From NCBI GenBank assembly GCA_043721775.1, contig JAYSQA010000277.1:1-64000 (forward strand): a stretch of DNA of 64,000 bases. The letters are read 5' to 3'. Shown here in pieces: positions 8,599-16,641 of this stretch. The first letter of the stretch is position 1. Each line of letters starts with the position of its first letter. The stretch comes from Stagnihabitans sp043721775 (GTDB lineage Bacteria; Pseudomonadota; Alphaproteobacteria; Rhodobacterales; Rhodobacteraceae). A program made the translations under genes and the position numbers. The notes under the pieces were generated by a model. That model ran no database searches. It saw only the letters and a program-made list of their open reading frames with translations, and was not told the origin of the DNA.

Positions 8599-11477
8599 CA
8601 CTCTGCCGCTGGAAGGATGCGACGAGAGAGGGTGGCTTGCGCGTTGAAATCCTGCTGCCACTCGGTCGGGCCGTTGGAAGAGCTAACCTGCACCGCCGTC
8701 ACCTTGTATTCCGGGCAGTTGGTTGCCCAATCGGAATAGTCGGTGGTGATGACGTTGGCTTGGGTGTCGGGGTGGTGGAAGGTGGTGTAAACCACACCCG
8801 GCAAGACCCGGTCGGTGATCTGCGCGTGCAGCGCCGTTTCACCAGACCGCGAGGCCAGCTTGACCCAGTCGCCATCCTTGATGCCGCGCACTTCGGCGTC
8901 CGAGGGGTGGATTTCCAGCACATCCTCGGCATGCCAGACCACATTCGCCGTGCGACGGGTTTGTGCGCCGACGTTGTACTGCGACAGGATACGGCCCGTG
9001 GTCAGCAGCAAGGGATAACGCGGGCCGGTACGTTCGTCGGTGGCGATATACTCGGTGTTGATGAACTTGCCCTTGCCGCGCACGAAACCGTCGACGTGCA
9101 TCAGCGGCGTACCTTCCGGTGCAGCCGCGTTGCAGGGCCACTGGACAGAGCCCATTGTTTCCAGCTTTTCATAGCTGACCCCGGCAAAAGACGGCGTGGT
9201 CATGGCGATTTCGTCCATGATCTGGCTGGGATGCGTATAGGTCCAGTCCGCACCGATCGCATTGGCCAGCATCTGGGTAATCTCCCAATCCGCATAGCCA
9301 TTCCGGGGGGCCATCACCTTGCGGACGCGGTTGATGCGACGTTCGGCATTGGTGAAGGTGCCGTCCTTTTCGAGGAAGGTGGAACCGGGCAGGAATACAT
9401 GGGCATAATTCGCTGTCTCGTTCAGGAACAGATCGTGCACGATGACGCAATCCATCGCGGCCAGACCGGCTGCGACGTGCTTGGTGTCGGGGTCAGATTG
9501 CAGGATGTCTTCGCCCTGACAATAAAGGCCCTTGAAGGTGCCCTCAACCGCCGCGTCCAGCATGTTGGGGATGCGCAGGCCCGGTTCGTCGTCAATCTTG
9601 ACGCCCCAGATCTTCTCGAAGATATCCCGCACCGCCTCGCCCTTCACATGGCGATAGCCGGGCAGTTCGTGCGGGAAAGACCCCATGTCGCACGATCCCT
9701 GCACGTTGTTCTGGCCCCGCAGCGGGTTCACCCCCACGCCCGGACGACCGATATTGCCGGTCATCATGGCAAGGTTCGCAATGCCAATCACTGTTGTGGA
9801 GCCTTGGGAATGTTCCGTCACCCCCAGCCCGTAATAGATGGAGCCGTTGCCGCCCCGCGCAAACAACCGCGCCGCAGCCCGCACGTCTTCTGCCGGAACG
9901 CCGGTCAGAAGCTGCACCGCTTCCGGCGAATTCTGCGGCTGGCTGGCAAACTCGGCATAGTCCTGAAACTCATCCCAATCGCAGCGGTTGCGGATGAAGT
10001 TTTCATCGAACAGGCCCTCGGTCACGATCACATGCGCCAAGGCGGTGACAATCGCCACGTTGGTGCCCGGCGTCAACGCAAGGTGGTGCGCCGCCTTGAT
10101 ATGCGGGCTTTCCACCATTTCCGTCCGGCGCGGGTCGATGATGATCAGCTTGGCACCCTGCCGCAACCGCTTTTTCAACCGGCTCGCAAACACCGGATGC
10201 CCCGAAGCAGGGTTGGCCCCGATCACAATCACCACATCGGTTTCTTCCACCGAGTCAAAGTCCTGCGTGCCAGCCGAGGTTCCCAGCGTCTGCCCCAGCC
10301 CATAGCCGGTGGGCGAGTGGCACACCCGTGCGCAAGTATCAGTGTTGTTGTTCTGGAAGACGGCCCGGGTCAGCTTCTGAACCAGATAGGCTTCCTCATT
10401 GGTGCAACGACTAGAGGTGATCACCCCCACCGAATGCCTCCCATGTCCGGCAATTATGCCCTTCATGCGGTCAGCGGCAAACTCCATCGCCTCAGACCAG
10501 GATACTTCCTTCCACGGATCGTTGATCGACGACCGGATCATCGGCGACAGGATGCGGTCCTTGTGGCTGGCATAGCCATAAGCAAACCGCCCCTTGACGC
10601 AGCTATGCCCCCGATTGGCCTTGCCATGCTTGTAGGGCGTCATCCGTACCAGCTCGTCACCGCGCAGTTCGGCCTTGAACTGGCAGCCGACACCGCAATA
10701 GGCGCAGGTCGTGATAACCTCGCGCTGCGGCGTGCCCAGTTCGATGATAGACTTTTCCTGCAAGGTTGCCGTCGGGCAAGCCGCCACGCAAGCGCCGCAA
10801 GACACGCAATCCGAGGTCAGAAATGTGTCGCTCTTCAACCCCGCCGAAACGCGGCTGTCAAAACCCCGGCCCGATATGGTCAGCGCAAACGTCCCCTGCA
10901 CCTCTTCGCAAGCCCGAACGCAACGGCTGCACACGATGCACTTGGAAGGGTCATAAGTGAAATAGGGGTTGCTGTCGTCCTTGGCGATCCACTGCGCATT
11001 GGCCTTGCCGGAATTGTCCTTGGACTTGAAGTGGGTATCAACAGCCTCGTAGCGAACGTCCCTAAGGCCTACGGCCCCGGCCATATCCTGCAACTCGCAA
11101 TCACCATTGGCTGAACAGGTCAGGCAGTCCAGCGGGTGGTCCGAGATATAAAGCTCCATCACCCCGCGCCGCAGCTTTTCCAGCTTGGCGTTCTGGGTGC
11201 GCACCTTGATCCCCGCCGCCACCGGCGTGGTGCAGGACGCAGGGGTGCCATTGCGCCCCTCAATCTCGACCAGACACAGACGGCACGACCCGAACGCATC
11301 CACGCTATCGGTCGCGCACAGCTTGGGCACAGCAATGCCAATTTCGGCCGCCGCCCGCATGATGGATGTGCCTTCCGGCACCGTCACGTCAAAGCCGTCA
11401 ATCGTCAGCGTGACCATGGTTTTCGATTTCGCAGCCGGAGTGCCGAAATCACGGTCAGGAATGATGAAGTCTTTCAT
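8598..11477 (-). CDS. fdsA: NAD-dependent formate dehydrogenase alpha subunit (Mo-bisMGD)
   Basis: 959 residues, the catalytic subunit that oxidises formate to CO2. Domains in order: a [2Fe-2S] ferredoxin domain (C54, C65, C68, C82); a His/Cys [4Fe-4S] site (H114, C118, C121, C127); two ferredoxin-like [4Fe-4S] sites (C180-C190 and C224-C234); the Mo-domain [4Fe-4S] (CAYCGVGC, 258-265, and C293); then the molybdopterin domains. The Mo ligand is C386 with H387 beside it (ARVCHSPTG), the residues known to be catalytic in Rhodobacter capsulatus FdsA. It is a cysteine enzyme, not a selenocysteine one. Electrons leave to FdsB/FdsG and NAD. Starts inside the fdsB stop. Confidence 0.97.
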   Translation of the reverse strand: MKDFIIPDRDFGTPAAKSKTMVTLTIDGFDVTVPEGTSIMRAAAEIGIAVPKLCATDSVDAFGSCRLCLVEIEGRNGTPASCTTPVAAGIKVRTQNAKLEKLRRGVMELYISDHPLDCLTCSANGDCELQDMAGAVGLRDVRYEAVDTHFKSKDNSGKANAQWIAKDDSNPYFTYDPSKCIVCSRCVRACEEVQGTFALTISGRGFDSRVSAGLKSDTFLTSDCVSCGACVAACPTATLQEKSIIELGTPQREVITTCAYCGVGCQFKAELRGDELVRMTPYKHGKANRGHSCVKGRFAYGYASHKDRILSPMIRSSINDPWKEVSWSEAMEFAADRMKGIIAGHGRHSVGVITSSRCTNEEAYLVQKLTRAVFQNNNTDTCARVCHSPTGYGLGQTLGTSAGTQDFDSVEETDVVIVIGANPASGHPVFASRLKKRLRQGAKLIIIDPRRTEMVESPHIKAAHHLALTPGTNVAIVTALAHVIVTEGLFDENFIRNRCDWDEFQDYAEFASQPQNSPEAVQLLTGVPAEDVRAAARLFARGGNGSIYYGLGVTEHSQGSTTVIGIANLAMMTGNIGRPGVGVNPLRGQNNVQGSCDMGSFPHELPGYRHVKGEAVRDIFEKIWGVKIDDEPGLRIPNMLDAAVEGTFKGLYCQGEDILQSDPDTKHVAAGLAAMDCVIVHDLFLNETANYAHVFLPGSTFLEKDGTFTNAERRINRVRKVMAPRNGYADWEITQMLANAIGADWTYTHPSQIMDEIAMTTPSFAGVSYEKLETMGSVQWPCNAAAPEGTPLMHVDGFVRGKGKFINTEYIATDERTGPRYPLLLTTGRILSQYNVGAQTRRTANVVWHAEDVLEIHPSDAEVRGIKDGDWVKLASRSGETALHAQITDRVLPGVVYTTFHHPDTQANVITTDYSDWATNCPEYKVTAVQVSSSNGPTEWQQDFNAQATLSRRILPAAE

Positions 11478-12997
11478 TCGGCGGCTACCTTCATGCGGTT
11501 GAAGTCGTCAGGGAAATGGGTCAGCGCAGACATCACCGGGTAAGGCGTAAAGCCCCCCAAGGCGCACAAGGACCCGGCTTTCATCGTGTTGCAAAGGTCA
11601 GTCAGCAGCGGAATCGCAGCGGCATCACCCCGGGCGATCCGGTCCACCGTCTCCACCCCGCGCACAGCCCCTATCCGGCACGGCGTGCATTTGCCGCAGC
11701 TTTCAATGGCGCAGAACTCCATCGCAAACCGCGCCTGCGCCAGCATATCAGCCGAATCGTCAAACACTGTCAGGCCCGCGTGACCGATCAAGCCATCGGC
11801 CCCGGCAAATTCCTCATAGCCAAACGGCGTGTTGAACAGGCTGCGCGGAAAGAAAGCCCCCAAAGGCCCGCCCACCTGCACCGCCTTGACCGGCCGCCCC
11901 GAGGCCGTACCGCCGCCAATCCCATCAACGATCTGGCCCAGCGTTACCCCGAAGGCGATCTCGTAAAGCCCGCCATGCTTCACATTCCCGGCAATCTGCA
12001 ACGGGATCGTGCCACGAGACCGCCCCAGGCCGAAGCCCTTGTAAAACTCCGCCCCTTTCTCGAAAATCACCGGGATCGACGCCAACGAAATGACGTTGTT
12101 CACCACCGTCGGCTTGCCCATGAAGCCCTGCAACGCAGGCAGCGGCGGCTTGGCCCGCACCACACCGCGCTTGCCCTCAAGGCTGTTCAACAGGCTGGTC
12201 TCTTCACCGCAAACATAAGCGCCAGCGCCAACCCGCACTTCCATGTCGAAGGTCTGACCCGAGCCCAGAACATCGCCCAGCACCCCCTCGGCCCGCGCAA
12301 TCCTCACCGCATCCTGCATGATGCGGACAGCAATCGGATATTCCGAGCGGATGTAGACGAACCCCTTGGTCGCACCACAGGCCAGCCCGGCGATCACCAT
12401 GCCCTCGATCAGCGTGAAGGGGTCACCCTCCATCAACATCCGGTCGGCAAAGGTGGCACTGTCGCCCTCATCGGCATTGCAGACGATATATTTCCGGTCC
12501 GCCCCGGCTTCTGAAACGGTCTTCCACTTGATCCCGGTCGGAAAGCCCGCCCCGCCCCGCCCCCGCAGGCCTGATGCGGTGACTTCCGCCACCATCGCCG
12601 CCTTGTCCATCGTCAGCGCGCGCCGCAGACCCGCAAGCCCGCCCAGCGCCTGATATTCCGCAAGGCTGTGCGGGTCGATCACCCCAACCCGCGCAAAGGT
12701 CAGCCGCGTCTGCGCCCGCAGCCACGGCAGATCCTCCGTCAGGCCCAGCGCCTTGGGATGCGCCGCCAGATCGCCAAACAGCGCCGGCACATCGGCCAGC
12801 GTCATCGGCCCAAAGGCAACGCGGCCCTCCGGCGTTTCCACCTCGGCCAAAGGCTCCAGCCAAACCATGCCCCGGCTGCCATTGCGCACCAGATCAACTG
12901 AAACGCCCTTGGTTTGGGCTTGCACAAGGATCGCCTCGGCGATCTCATCGGCGCCCAGCGCCAGGGCAGCGGAATCAAGCGGCAGGTAAATCTTCAT
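11474..12997 (-). CDS. fdsB: Formate dehydrogenase beta subunit (NuoF-like diaphorase)
   Basis: 507 residues. The N-terminal ~110 residues are a thioredoxin-like domain without the usual cysteines; then comes the NuoF fold with the FMN/NADH site GRGGAGFP (146-153), CNADEGDSATFADR and GAGAYVCGEETSL, and the C-terminal [4Fe-4S] motif ESCGKCTPCRIG plus the later Cys in SLCALGG. It passes electrons from FdsA to NAD+. Overlaps fdsG and fdsA by four bases each. Confidence 0.96.
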   Translation of the reverse strand: MKIYLPLDSAALALGADEIAEAILVQAQTKGVSVDLVRNGSRGMVWLEPLAEVETPEGRVAFGPMTLADVPALFGDLAAHPKALGLTEDLPWLRAQTRLTFARVGVIDPHSLAEYQALGGLAGLRRALTMDKAAMVAEVTASGLRGRGGAGFPTGIKWKTVSEAGADRKYIVCNADEGDSATFADRMLMEGDPFTLIEGMVIAGLACGATKGFVYIRSEYPIAVRIMQDAVRIARAEGVLGDVLGSGQTFDMEVRVGAGAYVCGEETSLLNSLEGKRGVVRAKPPLPALQGFMGKPTVVNNVISLASIPVIFEKGAEFYKGFGLGRSRGTIPLQIAGNVKHGGLYEIAFGVTLGQIVDGIGGGTASGRPVKAVQVGGPLGAFFPRSLFNTPFGYEEFAGADGLIGHAGLTVFDDSADMLAQARFAMEFCAIESCGKCTPCRIGAVRGVETVDRIARGDAAAIPLLTDLCNTMKAGSLCALGGFTPYPVMSALTHFPDDFNRMKVAAE

Positions 12998-13461
12998 TTC
13001 AAAGCCCCTACCAGCGCATCAATCCGCGCCTCATCCACCCGGCCCATCAGCTTGCCGTCAACAATCGCAGCAGGCCCGCAGGCGCACAGACCCAGGCAGA
13101 ACACCGGCTCCAGCGTGACCGAACCATCCCTGGCCGTCTCGTGCCAGTCCAAACCCAAAACCCGCTTGGCATGATCCGCCACGCGGTCCGCCCCAACCGC
13201 CTGACACGCCTCCGCCCGGCACAGCTTCACAATATGCCGCCCCGCCGGAGCTTCCCGGAAATCATGGTAAAAGCTCATCACCCCATGGACTTCCGCCCCC
13301 GAAATGTTCATCGCCTTGGCCACGACCGGCAAAACCTCCTGCGGCACATGGCCAAACTCAGCCTGAATGGCGTGAAGGATCGGCAGCAAGGCACCCTCCA
13401 TCCCCTGATGGCGGGTCAGTATCTCATCAACCCGTGCGATGGTGCTGGCGGAATCAAGCAT
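12994..13461 (-). CDS. fdsG: Formate dehydrogenase gamma subunit (NuoE-like)
   Basis: 155 residues of the 24-kDa/NuoE family. The [2Fe-2S] ligands are C81 and C86 (KLCRAEAC) and C122 and C126 (FCLGLCACGPA). It is the first gene of fdsGBACD. I chose the ATG at 13461 (M-L-D-S-A-S-T) because AAGGG lies upstream at suitable spacing; a second ATG at 13488 would add nine residues. The upstream 180 bases hold a LysR-type palindrome at 13537-13553. Confidence 0.93.
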   Translation of the reverse strand: MLDSASTIARVDEILTRHQGMEGALLPILHAIQAEFGHVPQEVLPVVAKAMNISGAEVHGVMSFYHDFREAPAGRHIVKLCRAEACQAVGADRVADHAKRVLGLDWHETARDGSVTLEPVFCLGLCACGPAAIVDGKLMGRVDEARIDALVGALK

Positions 13462-13536
13462 ATGGCGGCCCTTGGATAGCTTCGCCATCGGTCTACGCTG
13501 GTTGATGGGAAAATCAATATCGCAATATCGTCATTC

Positions 13537-13553
13537 GATAGGCTTACCCTATC
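13537..13553. promoter_or_regulatory. LysR-type TN11A operator upstream of fdsG
   Basis: GATAGG (13537-13542) and CCTATC (13548-13553) form an inverted repeat around CTTAC. T13539 and A13551 are separated by exactly 11 bases, the classical LysR T-N11-A box. It lies about 76 bases upstream of the fdsG start and just below the end of the LysR gene. On the fdsG side it is followed by a short direct repeat (CGATATTG twice), which could be the activator half-site. The likely binder is the adjacent LysR protein (inference). Confidence 0.65.
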
Positions 13554-13565
13554 AAACTCCTTCAT

Positions 13566-13610
13566 CTTGGCACAAATACTCGCGGGGGGTCTGGGGGGCG
13601 GCAGCCACCC
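13566..13610 (+). repeat. Partial copy of the dispersed intergenic element
   Basis: The stretch CACAAATACTCGCGGGGGG followed by TCTGGGGGG resembles the core of the longer element found at 39115-39302 and 59517-59699 (CACAAATATCCC, then a G-rich run and GGTCCGGAGGG). Only about 45 bases match, and here it points away from fdsG. Relationship is plausible but not proven. Confidence 0.35.
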
Positions 13611-13643
13611 AGCCGGGTCCGTTGAGCGTCTACCGGCCCCGTT

Positions 13644-14531
13644 TTACAATCGGAGGGCCCCAAACCGTGTCGCCTCGTCGATCAGCGCCGACAGTACTGG
13701 CGTCTGCGGGTCACGGCGGGGCATGATCAGGCCCACCACATGCTCCGCCTCGGGCTGCACGATGGGGATTGACCGTAAAGAACCGTCCTCGAACATCTGC
13801 GCCAGCCGCATCGGCACCACGCTGGACCATTTGCCCGACCTGACATGCGAAATCAGGGCAATTGTGGAATTAGACTCGACCGTCGGCTGCACCCGCACGC
13901 CCGCTTCCGCCAGCAACTGGTTCACAATGCGGCGATTTTGCATATCTGCGGTCAAAAGGCACAAGGATTCGCCCGCCACTTCCGCCCACGTCACCTTGTC
14001 GCGCCCCGCCAGGCCCGAATCCTTGCGGCACAGCAACCGGTAGTATTCGATGTACAATGGCACCTGAGACACCCGCCCCAGAGGCTCGTTGTCCAGATAG
14101 GTGATCCCGGCATCCAGTTCCAGGCTCTCAATCCCAGCCAATATCTCGGCCGAGGTGCGCGACAGCACCGTGACCCGTACATTGGGGTGATGCGTTGTAA
14201 AGGGCGCTGTCAGGTCGGCCACCATCGGCAAGGCGGTGGGTATCACCCCCAGCCGCAAAATCCCCGACAGGCCAGCGTGAACCGACCGCATCTCGTCCTT
14301 CATCGCCCGCACGTCACCGACAATCTTGCGCGCCCAATCCAGCACGCTTTGGCCTTCCGGTGTCAGACCCTGAAACCGGGAGCCGCGATAGACCAATTGC
14401 ACGCCCAGCTGATCCTCCAACTGCCGGATCGCCGAAGAGAGTGAGGGTTGCGTGACGCCGCACACTTCGGCCGCGCGGCCAAAGTGGCGCTCGGCGGCAA
14501 GGGCGATGAACATGTCCAGCTTGTCGATCAT
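13644..14531 (-). CDS. LysR-family regulator, probably of formate dehydrogenase (FdsR-like)
   Basis: 295 residues: an N-terminal winged helix-turn-helix (about residues 2-60, with HFGRAAEVCGVTQPSLS as the HTH and QLEDQLGVQL after it), then a periplasmic-binding-like effector domain. It is upstream of fdsG in the same direction, with a TN11A box between them. Regulators named FdsR control formate dehydrogenase genes in Cupriavidus; the same role here is inferred from position. The effector could be formate. A divergent S49 peptidase gene starts 61 bases away. Confidence 0.85.
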   Translation of the reverse strand: MIDKLDMFIALAAERHFGRAAEVCGVTQPSLSSAIRQLEDQLGVQLVYRGSRFQGLTPEGQSVLDWARKIVGDVRAMKDEMRSVHAGLSGILRLGVIPTALPMVADLTAPFTTHHPNVRVTVLSRTSAEILAGIESLELDAGITYLDNEPLGRVSQVPLYIEYYRLLCRKDSGLAGRDKVTWAEVAGESLCLLTADMQNRRIVNQLLAEAGVRVQPTVESNSTIALISHVRSGKWSSVVPMRLAQMFEDGSLRSIPIVQPEAEHVVGLIMPRRDPQTPVLSALIDEATRFGALRL

Positions 14532-14592
14532 GCGGCACCCTCACCGGATTCCGCCCTTGCCTGCAAGCCCCAAGCACCCTACCTCATAGGCG

Positions 14593-15381
14593 ATGCGCAT
14601 CCAGATCCCCTTCCTGCCCAAACCCGCCTTCGTCCCGGTCATCCGGTTGCAGGGCACGATTTCGTCCTCGGTCCGGGGGCTGAATGACGCAGTCATGGCG
14701 CCACTGATCGAAAAGGCCTTCAGCGCCAAACCGGCAGCGGTGGCGCTGCTGATCAACTCACCGGGTGGGTCGCCAGTGCAATCCAGTCTGATCGCAGCCC
14801 GCATCCGCCGCCTGTCGGTGGAAAAGGGCGTACCGGTCCATGCCTTTGTCGAGGATATGGCGGCATCGGGTGGATATTGGCTGGCTTGTGCGGGCGATCA
14901 GATCTGGGTCGATGACAGTTCCATTGTAGGCTCCATCGGCGTGATCTTTTCTTCCTTCGGGTTTTCCGACCTGATGGCCCGGCAAGGGGTCGAACGCCGC
15001 GTGGTAACCTCTGGCACGTCAAAAAGCCTCGCCGATCCTTTCTTGCCGCAAAAGCCCGGCGATGTGGACCGGTTGCTGGCGATCCAGACGCCAATCCATC
15101 AGGCCTTCATCGCCCATGTCAAAGCCCGGCGCGGGTCGCGACTGGCCGATCAGGACCTGTTCAACGCTGACATCTGGGTGGGACAGCAGGCCGTCAACCT
15201 GGGGTTGGCTGACGGCGTGGCCCATCTGGTGCCGAAGATGAAAAAGCTGTTCGGTGACAAGGTCCGCCTTGCGCCCATCGGCCCCAAGCGCGGGCTTCTC
15301 AGCCGCTTTGGTCTTTCTATGGCCGAAGATATGCTAATGACCGTCGAAGACCGCCTGATGCGGTCGCAGTACGGGGTGTAG
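14593..15381 (+). CDS. S49 family signal-peptide-peptidase-like protease
   Basis: 262 residues, single-domain SppA/SohB type. The catalytic Ser92 is in DMAASGGYW and the Lys144 in SGTSKSLADPF, so the Ser-Lys dyad is intact. INSPGGS (55-60) and SIVGSIGV are the structural signatures. No clear membrane anchor, so it may be cytoplasmic or membrane-associated; SppA enzymes degrade leftover signal peptides. Followed after one base by a small membrane protein and then an SDR gene, probably one operon. Confidence 0.9.
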   Translation: MRIQIPFLPKPAFVPVIRLQGTISSSVRGLNDAVMAPLIEKAFSAKPAAVALLINSPGGSPVQSSLIAARIRRLSVEKGVPVHAFVEDMAASGGYWLACAGDQIWVDDSSIVGSIGVIFSSFGFSDLMARQGVERRVVTSGTSKSLADPFLPQKPGDVDRLLAIQTPIHQAFIAHVKARRGSRLADQDLFNADIWVGQQAVNLGLADGVAHLVPKMKKLFGDKVRLAPIGPKRGLLSRFGLSMAEDMLMTVEDRLMRSQYGV

Positions 15382-15382
15382 C

Positions 15383-15565
15383 ATGATCAAGGTCGTCATC
15401 CTGTTCCTTTGCCTGATGCTGATCATCTCGATGATCGGCAATCTGGTGGCCAAATTCCTTGGCCTCAAGGAACCGCCGGTAGCCAAGGATCAAACCCGCG
15501 CCAAATGCGCCCACTGCGGCCGCCAAGTGCTTGGCACCGCGCCATGCGTCTGCGGTAAAGGCTGA
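15383..15565 (+). CDS. Small membrane protein with C-terminal zinc ribbon
   Basis: 60 residues: one hydrophobic helix (about 3-24) then CAHCGRQVLGTAPCVCGKG, a CxxC...CxC arrangement able to bind one zinc. It starts two bases after the S49 peptidase stop and ends in a TGATG overlap with the SDR gene, so it is translated from the same message. No named family comes to mind. The tight coupling suggests it is real. Confidence 0.7.
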   Translation: MIKVVILFLCLMLIISMIGNLVAKFLGLKEPPVAKDQTRAKCAHCGRQVLGTAPCVCGKG

Positions 15566-16341
15566 TGCGGGCGCTGGTCACAGGCGGGGCCAAGCGCATT
15601 GGCCGCGCGATCACGCTGTATCTTGCCCAGCGCGGCGCGGATGTGGCCGTGCATTATTCCAGCTCGGAAGACGAGGCTGAAGACACCGCCACGGCCATCC
15701 GCGCCCTTGGCCGAAAGGCAGTGTTGCTGAAGGCTGACCTCTTGGACGAAGACGCCGTGACCCAACTGGTGCCCCAGGCTGCCGAGGGTCTTGGCGGACC
15801 GCTGACGGTTCTGGTCAACAACGCCTCGATCTTCGAATATGACACGATACGCACCGCCACCCGCAAAAGCTGGGACCGCGCCATCGGATCGAACCTGCGC
15901 GCGCCGTTCCTTCTGACCCAGGCCTTCGCCGCCCAGGCCCCGCAAGCCCTGCTGGATGCCAATGCCGAGCCTTTGGCGCAAGCCATGATCCTGAACATGA
16001 TCGACCAGCGCGTCTGGAAGCCTACGCCCGAATTCATGACCTATACCCTCGCCAAGATGGCACTTTGGGCGCTGACCCAAACCACGGCGCAGGCACTGGC
16101 GCCGCATGTCCGCGTCAATGCCATCGGCCCCGGACCCACCATGCAAGGTGCTAGGCAAAGTGAAAGCCACTTCGCCCGCCAGCGCGCCGCCACCATTCTG
16201 CAACGCGGCGCAGGCCCGGCAGATGTGATTGCGGCACTTGGTTTCTTCCTCGATTCGCCCGCTGTCACCGGCCAGATGATCGCCGTGGATGGGGGTCAGC
16301 ACCTGGCTTGGGCGACCCCCGATGTGCTCGGGGTTGAGTGA
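15565..16341 (+). CDS. SDR oxidoreductase, pteridine-reductase-like (FolM/PTR1 type)
   Basis: 258 residues, classical short-chain dehydrogenase. The cofactor motif is TGGAKRIGRA (6-15) and the catalytic Y-x-x-x-K is in TYTLAKMAL. The usual catalytic Ser is absent: the position reads ILNMIDQ, with Asp, as in PTR1-type pteridine reductases. HYSSSEDEAE at the end of the second strand is compatible with NADPH. The likely reaction is reduction of dihydrobiopterin, dihydromonapterin or dihydrofolate (inference). The start overlaps the preceding stop by one base. Confidence 0.8.
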   Translation: MRALVTGGAKRIGRAITLYLAQRGADVAVHYSSSEDEAEDTATAIRALGRKAVLLKADLLDEDAVTQLVPQAAEGLGGPLTVLVNNASIFEYDTIRTATRKSWDRAIGSNLRAPFLLTQAFAAQAPQALLDANAEPLAQAMILNMIDQRVWKPTPEFMTYTLAKMALWALTQTTAQALAPHVRVNAIGPGPTMQGARQSESHFARQRAATILQRGAGPADVIAALGFFLDSPAVTGQMIAVDGGQHLAWATPDVLGVE

Positions 16342-16641
16342 CGCAATCTCCCCCGGGCGGCGACTTGTCCACTTTTGGGTTTACATTCACAATTCGTTTA
16401 CGAATTCTTTAGGTTTATCAGGGATTTGCCCTGTGTCTAAAAAAGTTTATATAGATTTCAGTATGTTACAGTTTCGCCTATTTTTTAGGCAAGCCAACGA
16501 AAGGGGCTATTTTCAAGGGAAAAACGGCCCTCCCGAAAAGTTCTCCATAAAGTTATCCACAAAAACGGTGGACACCTTTTCCCTTGCCCCAAGGGCGATA
16601 TCATTGCAGCCAAAACAAGAATCGAATTGGAAAGAGTGCCC
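16342..16641. other. AT-rich intergenic region with DnaA-box-like sites and palindromes
   Basis: 300 bases, visibly richer in A/T than the rest. It holds a perfect DnaA box TTATCCACA (16553-16561), a weaker TTGTCCACT (16365-16373) and a third TGTCCAC on the minus strand inside GGTGGACACC (16567-16576). Three inverted repeats are present: AATTCG-TTTA-CGAATT (16391-16406), CAGGG-ATTTG-CCCTG (16419-16433) and GCCTA-TTTTT-TAGGC (16476-16490). It must carry the uvrC promoter. I see no coding frame. The usual alphaproteobacterial origin neighbours (hemE, parAB, dnaA) are not here, so an origin is only a speculation. Confidence 0.5.

Noticed and set aside
8637..11114. An 825-codon open frame on the plus strand.
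   Set aside because: It is the shadow of fdsA, whose iron-sulfur and Mo ligands are unambiguous. The antisense protein is His/Arg-rich without recognisable motifs.
16342..16641. A chromosomal replication origin.
   Set aside because: Only one perfect DnaA box, and none of the usual origin neighbours. Kept as an observation, not called as an origin.
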